Assembly: GCA_947455205.1 (NCBI GenBank)
Contig: CANGNF010000007.1
Span: 1-64,000, forward strand
Length of the DNA stretch: 64,000 nt
DNA from: Acetobacteraceae bacterium
Lineage (GTDB): Bacteria > Pseudomonadota > Alphaproteobacteria > Acetobacterales > Acetobacteraceae
Direction: 5' to 3'
Made by a program: the position numbers and the translations under genes. Below the pieces are notes generated by a model. The model was not told the origin of the DNA. It made no database searches and saw only the letters and a program-made list of their open reading frames with translations. This document shows positions 59,685-64,000 of the stretch, in pieces; the first letter of the stretch is position 1, and each line of letters starts with the position of its first letter.

Positions 59685-60163
59685 ATCAGCGCCAGCAGCA
59701 TGGTGGCCACGGCCAGGGCGCCGACCAGCTGCCAGTGCAGCTTGGCGTTGCTCGGCAGTTCCTGGCGTTGGCGGGGCAGGCGCGGGGCTGGCTCACCCTG
59801 GCTGCGCGCGGCGGCGCGTGGGCTGGCGGCAGGGCGCAGCACGCGGCGCTGCGGGCCGGGTGGCGGTGCCTCCCGCTTGTCCAGCACGCGCTCGCGGAAG
59901 TTGCCGCTGCTGTCCTCGGCTTCGCAGCGCACCAGCATCAGGCTGACGGTCTCGGCCGGGAATTCGCGGCCCAGCGCGCCGTATTCCTGCCTGGCCGCGG
60001 CTTCCGACGGGAAGCTGCCGGCGATCAGCCAGCGGTCCCGCACCCGGAACCGCGTGGTGATCGTGGCGCGCAGCAGCACGTCGAAGGTGATGCCGGCGGT
60101 GGCGCGGTCCTTGACCAGGCTGGCGCCCGCCAGCCCGGTATCGGTAAGCGTTGCAGTGTCCAT
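59675..60163 (-). CDS. Unrecognised tail-anchored protein
   Basis: 162 aa. An N-terminal globular half with strands and helices (ITFDVLLRATITTRFRVRDRWLIAGSF, then EYGALGREFPAETVSLMLVRCE), a basic, Pro/Arg-rich middle (90-135) and one C-terminal helix (LVGALAVATMLLALML), so a tail-anchored membrane protein with the globular part in the cytosol. No family recognised. Co-oriented behind the hydrolase gene. Confidence 0.7.
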   Translation of the reverse strand: MDTATLTDTGLAGASLVKDRATAGITFDVLLRATITTRFRVRDRWLIAGSFPSEAAARQEYGALGREFPAETVSLMLVRCEAEDSSGNFRERVLDKREAPPPGPQRRVLRPAASPRAAARSQGEPAPRLPRQRQELPSNAKLHWQLVGALAVATMLLALMLR

Positions 60164-60217
60164 TTTGGATCATCCCGGTAGCCGCCGGCATGATCCATTC
60201 CGGTTGCAAAGATAGCC

Positions 60218-60233
60218 TTAACGGCGCGGTTAA
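60218..60233. promoter_or_regulatory. Palindrome upstream of the tail-anchored gene
   Basis: TTAAC-GGCGCG-GTTAA, a perfect 5-6-5 inverted repeat, includes the hydrolase stop and lies 55 bases before the ATG of the next minus-strand gene. AT-rich arms in GC-rich DNA suggest an operator; the regulator is unknown. Confidence 0.35.
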
Positions 60234-61117
60234 ATCTTCGCCTCGCCGATCAGCGCATTGGCCTGGCTGGCCGGGATGCGGCGCGGCCAGCGGCCGGCAT
60301 CCACCCGGGTGATGAAGTCCAGCACGAAGCTGTTGAACAGCGCCGGCTCCTCCAGGTTCTGGGTGTGGCCGCACTTGGGCAGCACCGCCAGCCCCGCGGT
60401 GGGGATGGTGCGCTTGAGGTAGATGCTCGGCTCCAGCGTCGCATCGTCCTCATCCCCGCAGAACACCAGCGTCGGCGTGGTGAAGGCGCGGAAGCCGGCT
60501 TCCAGGTCGTACAGGGAAGGGCGCTTGCGCTGCACGCCGCCCATGGTCAGCGCCATGCCCTGGGTGTCGTGCTCGCCCAGCCACTGCACCAGCTCGGCAT
60601 AGCCGCGCGGGTCGGTTTCCTCGAAGATCAGGCGCGACGGGCCGCGGCTGTAGACCTTGGACATCACGCCCATGCCTTCGGCGCGGATTCGGGCCATGGT
60701 GGCGTCCAGCTCGGCGTGGAACAGCTCCTGCTTGCCCTTCTCGGCGCCGAAGCCGACGCCACTGGCGACGATGCTGCGGCAGAGTTCCGGGTAGCGCAGC
60801 CCGACATGCAGCGCGGCGAAGGCGCCCATGGAGCAGCCGATGACATGCGTGGGGCCGAGGCCCAGGCCCTTGATGACGCTGGCGATGTCGTCCGCCGCGT
60901 GGTCCTGCGAATAGCTGGCCTGGTCGGTCGGCACCTGGGACGGCGGGTAGCCGCGGGCGTTGAAGGTGATGCAGCGGTAGCGGCGGCTGAAATAGCGCAC
61001 CTGCTGTTCCCAGCTGCGCATGTCGCCGGCATATTCATGCACGAAGACCAGCGGAATGCCGCTGCCGGTTTCCTCGTAGTAGAGCTGGACGCCATCGGCG
61101 GCGGATACGGTCGGCAT
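60230..61117 (-). CDS. Alpha/beta hydrolase (esterase or lactonase-like)
   Basis: 295 aa. [18 protein letters not shown] holds the oxyanion region, nucleophile Ser96 in GCSMGA, acid Asp in [11 protein letters not shown] and His in [11 protein letters not shown]. Resembles 3-oxoadipate enol-lactonase or dienelactone-type hydrolases. ATG 61117 after CGGAGACCCC. Divergent from the suf regulator; the promoter region between is AT-richer than its surroundings. Confidence 0.88.
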   Translation of the reverse strand: MPTVSAADGVQLYYEETGSGIPLVFVHEYAGDMRSWEQQVRYFSRRYRCITFNARGYPPSQVPTDQASYSQDHAADDIASVIKGLGLGPTHVIGCSMGAFAALHVGLRYPELCRSIVASGVGFGAEKGKQELFHAELDATMARIRAEGMGVMSKVYSRGPSRLIFEETDPRGYAELVQWLGEHDTQGMALTMGGVQRKRPSLYDLEAGFRAFTTPTLVFCGDEDDATLEPSIYLKRTIPTAGLAVLPKCGHTQNLEEPALFNSFVLDFITRVDAGRWPRRIPASQANALIGEAKI

Positions 61118-61200
61118 CGGGGTCTCCGGGGTGGTTTCGACGGCAAGGCTAGCGCCCTCGGCGGCTCGCGCCAGCCCCCGCGTGCACGGCAGCGCGAGGA

Positions 61201-61240
61201 CCCCCCTTTAAACAGGACAGAAAAGGTACTATTTGCCGCC
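61201..61240 (+). promoter_or_regulatory. Likely promoter/operator of the suf operon
   Basis: An AT-richer patch between the divergent hydrolase and IscR-type genes (about 61207-61234). TACTAT at 61227-61232 is a plausible -10; TTTAAA (61207) and ACAGGACAG lie before it but no well-spaced -35 fits. The IscR-type regulator would be expected to bind here; no established site consensus is matched. Confidence 0.4.
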
Positions 61241-61259
61241 TCAGCGAAGGGGTGTAGGC

Positions 61260-61730
61260 GTGCTGCGACTGTCCAAGCTCACCGATTATGCCGTGGTGGT
61301 GCTGTCTCGCCTGGAGCAGGACGGGGCGGTCGTGGGTGGGCGCGTGCAGACTGCGCCGGGCCTGGCCATCAGCACCGGCATGGCGGAACCCACCGTCTCC
61401 AAGGTGTTGAAGATCCTGGGCCAGGCCGGGTTGGTGGAAGGCGTGCGCGGCGCGCGCGGCGGCTACAGGTTGGCCCGCCCGCTGCATGCCATGCCGCTGG
61501 CCGAGGTGATCGTCGCCTTCGACGGTCCCATCGCGCTGACCGCCTGCGTGGATGGCAGCGTGAATGCCTGCGAGACCGAGGACCATTGCCCCGTGCGTGG
61601 CCGCTGGGACCCGGTGAACGACGCGATTCGCCACGCGCTGTCCGGCATCACCGTCGCCGATCTGAGTACGCCCGCGGGCTGCGCACCGATGCGTGCGGCT
61701 GCGTCAATCATGAACCTCATGGCGGAGTAG
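61260..61730 (+). CDS. Rrf2/IscR-family Fe-S regulator of the suf operon
   Basis: 156 aa. Winged helix N terminus ([43 protein letters not shown]) and three Cys at 96, 104 and 110 (TACVDGS, NACET, DHCPV), the pattern of a [2Fe-2S]-binding IscR/RirA-type sensor. GTG at 61260 with GAAGGGG; earlier in-frame TTG at 61233 lies in the promoter patch. Five bases separate it from sufB. Expected to repress suf when Fe-S clusters are sufficient. Confidence 0.9.
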   Translation: MLRLSKLTDYAVVVLSRLEQDGAVVGGRVQTAPGLAISTGMAEPTVSKVLKILGQAGLVEGVRGARGGYRLARPLHAMPLAEVIVAFDGPIALTACVDGSVNACETEDHCPVRGRWDPVNDAIRHALSGITVADLSTPAGCAPMRAAASIMNLMAE

Positions 61731-61735
61731 CCAAC

Positions 61736-63226
61736 ATGGCCGCCGTTACCGAGACCATCGAAACCGTCCAGGCCGCGACCGAGGGTACCTACAAGTGGGG
61801 CTTCTCGACCGACATCGAGATGGACTACGCGCCGAAGGGGCTGAACGAGGACATCGTCCGCTTCATCAGCGCGAAGAAGAACGAGCCGGCCTGGCTGCTG
61901 GAATGGCGGCTGAAGGCCTATGCGATGTGGCTGAAGATGGAGGAGCCGAAGTGGCCCTCCGTGAAGTATCCGCCGATCGACTTCCAGGACGCCTTCTACT
62001 ACGCGGCGCCGAAGGAAGGGCCGAAGTCGCTCGACGAGGTTGATCCGGAGCTGCTGAAGACCTACGCCAAGCTGGGCATTCCGCTGAAGGAACAGGCCTA
62101 CCTGGCGGGGGTTGAGGGCGCCGGCGACAGCCCGGCCGATGCGCGCATGCCGATTGCGGTCGATGCGGTGTTCGACAGCGTTTCCGTGGCGACGAGCTAC
62201 AAGGAGCGGCTGGCGAAGGACGGCATCATCTTCTGCTCGATCTCCGAGGCGGTGCATGAGCACCCGGAGCTGGTGAAGCAGTACCTGGGCAGCGTGGTGC
62301 CGCAGGGCGACAATTTCTACGCGGCGCTGAACAGCGCTGTCTTCACCGATGGCAGCTTCGTCTACATCCCCAAGGGGGTGCGCTGCCCGATGGAGCTGAG
62401 CACCTATTTCCGCATCAATGCCAAGAGCACCGGGCAGTTCGAGCGGACACTGATCATCGCCGACGAGGGCGCGATCGTGTCCTACCTTGAGGGCTGCACC
62501 GCGCCGATGCGCGACGAGAACCAGCTGCACGCCGCCGTGGTCGAACTGGTGGCGATGGATGATGCCAGCATCAAGTACAGCACGGTGCAGAACTGGTACC
62601 CCGGCGACGCCGAGGGCAAGGGCGGCATCTACAATTTCGTCACCAAGCGGGCGCAGTGCCGCGGCAAGCGCAGCAAGGTGAGCTGGACGCAGGTGGAGAC
62701 GGGCAGCGCGATCACCTGGAAGTACCCGAGCTGCGTGCTGCTGGGCGAGGACAGCGTTGGCGAGTTCTACAGCGTCGCCATCACCAACAACTACCAGCAG
62801 GCCGATACCGGCACGAAGATGATCCATGTGGGTGCCCGCACGAAGAGCACCATCGTCAGCAAGGGTATCAGCGCCGGGCATGGGCAGAACACCTATCGCG
62901 GCCTGGTGCGCGTGGCGCCGACGGCGCATGGCGCGCGCAACTTCACGCAGTGCGACAGCCTGCTGATCGGCGATCTCTGCGGCGCGCATACCGTGCCGTA
63001 TATCGAGAATCGCTGCCTGACCGCGAAGCTGGAGCATGAGGCGACCACCAGCCGGATCGCCGAGGACCAGTTGTTCTACTGCCGCCAGCGCGGCCTCACT
63101 CAGGAGGACGCGGTGGGTCTCATCGTCAACGGCTTCTGCCGTGAGGTCTTGAAGGAACTACCCATGGAATTCGCCGTGGAAGCACAGAAGCTGCTGCAGA
63201 TCTCCCTGGAAGGGAGCGTCGGCTGA
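61736..63226 (+). CDS. sufB: Fe-S cluster assembly scaffold SufB
   Basis: 496 aa. Scaffold of the SufBCD complex that builds Fe-S clusters in the cytosol. [47 protein letters not shown] and [19 protein letters not shown] (with the candidate cluster Cys) are diagnostic. Full length. Reads straight into sufC with one shared base (TGATG). Confidence 0.97.
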   Translation: MAAVTETIETVQAATEGTYKWGFSTDIEMDYAPKGLNEDIVRFISAKKNEPAWLLEWRLKAYAMWLKMEEPKWPSVKYPPIDFQDAFYYAAPKEGPKSLDEVDPELLKTYAKLGIPLKEQAYLAGVEGAGDSPADARMPIAVDAVFDSVSVATSYKERLAKDGIIFCSISEAVHEHPELVKQYLGSVVPQGDNFYAALNSAVFTDGSFVYIPKGVRCPMELSTYFRINAKSTGQFERTLIIADEGAIVSYLEGCTAPMRDENQLHAAVVELVAMDDASIKYSTVQNWYPGDAEGKGGIYNFVTKRAQCRGKRSKVSWTQVETGSAITWKYPSCVLLGEDSVGEFYSVAITNNYQQADTGTKMIHVGARTKSTIVSKGISAGHGQNTYRGLVRVAPTAHGARNFTQCDSLLIGDLCGAHTVPYIENRCLTAKLEHEATTSRIAEDQLFYCRQRGLTQEDAVGLIVNGFCREVLKELPMEFAVEAQKLLQISLEGSVG

Positions 63227-63969
63227 TGCTGAAGATCGAAGGCCTGACCGCCACGGTCGACGGCAAGGAAATCCTGAAGGGCATCGACCTTGAGGTGCCG
63301 ACCGGCGAAGTGCACGCCATCATGGGCCCGAACGGCTCGGGCAAGTCCACGCTCAGCTACGTGCTGGCTGGGCGCGACGGCTATGAGGTGACCGGCGGCA
63401 CCGCGACCTTCGATGGCGTGGACCTGCTCGGCAAGGCGCCTGAGGAGCGCGCCGCGCTCGGCGTGTTCCTGGCCTTCCAGTACCCGGTGGAATTGCCGGG
63501 CGTGGGCAACGCCAACTTCCTGCGCACGGCGCTGAACGCGGTGCGGCGTGGCCGCGGCGAGAGCGAGCTGGATGCGATGCAGTTCCTCAAGGTCGCGCGG
63601 GCGCGGATGAAGGAGCTTTCCATGCCCGAGGACATGCTGAAGCGCGGCGTCAATGTCGGCTTCAGCGGCGGCGAGAAGAAACGCAACGAGGTGCTGCAGA
63701 TGGCGCTGCTGGCGCCGAAGCTGGCCATTCTGGATGAGACCGACAGCGGGCTGGACATCGACGCGCTGAAGGTGGCGGCGGATGGCGTGAACGCGCTGCG
63801 TGGTCCGGCCTTCACCGCGCTGGTCATCACCCACTACCAGCGGCTGCTGACCTACATCGTGCCGGACCGCGTGCATGTGCTGATGGGCGGCAGGATCGTC
63901 CGCAGCGGCGGCAAGGAACTGGCGCTGGAGCTGGAAGCCAGCGGCTACGGGGCACCGCAGGCAGCATGA
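63226..63969 (+). CDS. sufC: Fe-S cluster assembly ATPase SufC
   Basis: 247 aa ABC-type ATPase. Walker A GPNGSGKST (34-42), signature FSGGEKKRNE and Walker B LAILDETDSGLD, the SufC variants of these motifs. Drives SufBD conformational change. Couples to sufD by ATGA. Confidence 0.97.
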   Translation: MLKIEGLTATVDGKEILKGIDLEVPTGEVHAIMGPNGSGKSTLSYVLAGRDGYEVTGGTATFDGVDLLGKAPEERAALGVFLAFQYPVELPGVGNANFLRTALNAVRRGRGESELDAMQFLKVARARMKELSMPEDMLKRGVNVGFSGGEKKRNEVLQMALLAPKLAILDETDSGLDIDALKVAADGVNALRGPAFTALVITHYQRLLTYIVPDRVHVLMGGRIVRSGGKELALELEASGYGAPQAA

Positions 63970-64000
63970 GCCAGGTCGTGCATACCGGGGCCGAAGGGTT
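63966..64000 (+). CDS. sufD: SufD, 5' end only (cut by the window)
   Basis: ATG at 63966 overlaps the sufC stop as ATGA. Only MSQVVHTGAEG can be read. Identification rests on operon order iscR-type regulator-sufB-sufC-sufD, which is standard in alphaproteobacteria. Confidence 0.6.
   Translation, partial: MSQVVHTGAEG

Noticed and set aside
1..64000. tRNA, rRNA, insertion sequences, prophage or integron
   Set aside because: No conserved RNA gene sequences, transposase or integrase motifs, or target-site duplications were seen in reading both strands.

Overview
This is a 64 kb stretch of a very GC-rich genome with no rRNA, tRNA, insertion sequence, phage gene or CRISPR array that I can see. 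The gene repertoire points to an alphaproteobacterium, most likely an Acetobacteraceae (Roseomonas-like) soil or water organism: three orphan Bug/TctC binding proteins, two hydantoinase/oxoprolinase A+B pairs, a TRAP transporter, an IscR-type regulator followed by sufBCD, and families such as DUF445, DUF1761, DUF2189 and YqhA. The taxonomic call is inference. Genes are packed tightly, no gene-free stretch exceeds about 260 bases, and many neighbours overlap by 4 bases (NTGA) or 1 base (TGATG/TAATG).

Layout. 0-1.6 kb: serA (serine synthesis), with the tail of an upstream gene. 1.6-20.5 kb: a catabolic island. On the minus strand lies Bug-hyuA-hyuB. Divergent from it is a plus-strand operon of TRAP dctPQM-hyuA-hyuB-maoC. 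Next come a Bug receptor with a small alpha/beta-barrel-like protein (minus), and then a plus-strand run of CMD/AhpD-like protein, TPP enzyme, 3-hydroxyacyl-CoA dehydrogenase, SDR and M20 amidohydrolase. Together they suggest uptake and breakdown of one or more organic acids, amides or cyclic ureides; the substrate cannot be read from sequence. 20.5-24.3 kb: a stomatin/NfeD membrane-microdomain operon with two further small membrane proteins, then ogt and a luciferase-like monooxygenase (minus). 24.4-31.4 kb: DUF1761, DUF445, pyrophosphatase, DUF2189, a flavoprotein, an aldo/keto reductase and an EamA exporter.

31.4-33.2 kb: a zinc-type ABC transporter (ATPase plus permease) preceded by a Zur-like 13-bp palindrome and a 39-codon membrane micro-ORF. 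33.2-36.6 kb: YiiX-like hydrolase, small P-loop kinase, YqhA, RidA and a K+-channel-like protein. 36.6-39.7 kb: a nucleotide-sugar trio (rfbA, epimerase, DegT aminotransferase). 39.8-41.6 kb: carbonic anhydrase and an Old Yellow Enzyme relative. 41.7-43.8 kb: methyltransferase, GT2 glycosyltransferase and small EamA-type flippase (minus). 44-47.9 kb: two EamA exporters, an MBL hydrolase and a novel Pro/Ala-rich membrane protein. 47.9-52.5 kb (minus): acyl-CoA synthetase, Bug receptor, nitroreductase and Nudix hydrolase. 52.7-55.4 kb: a stand-alone receiver protein and twin AraC regulators. 55.4-59.7 kb: SDR, glyoxalase-fold protein and a nitrate/sulfonate/taurine-type ABC importer. 59.7-61.1 kb: a tail-anchored hypothetical and an alpha/beta hydrolase. 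61.2-64 kb: iscR-type regulator-sufB-sufC-sufD (cut by the window).

The most unusual signals are: (1) three loci where the end of a gene, stop codon included, is tandemly repeated 3-5 times downstream and folds into serial hairpins; (2) the Zur-like box, predicted leaderless start and micro-ORF in front of the zinc transporter; (3) two genes whose coding sequence runs upstream of any ATG/GTG/TTG to a CTGA overlap, implying CTG initiation; (4) adjacent perfect palindromes in a divergent promoter at 24.4 kb.
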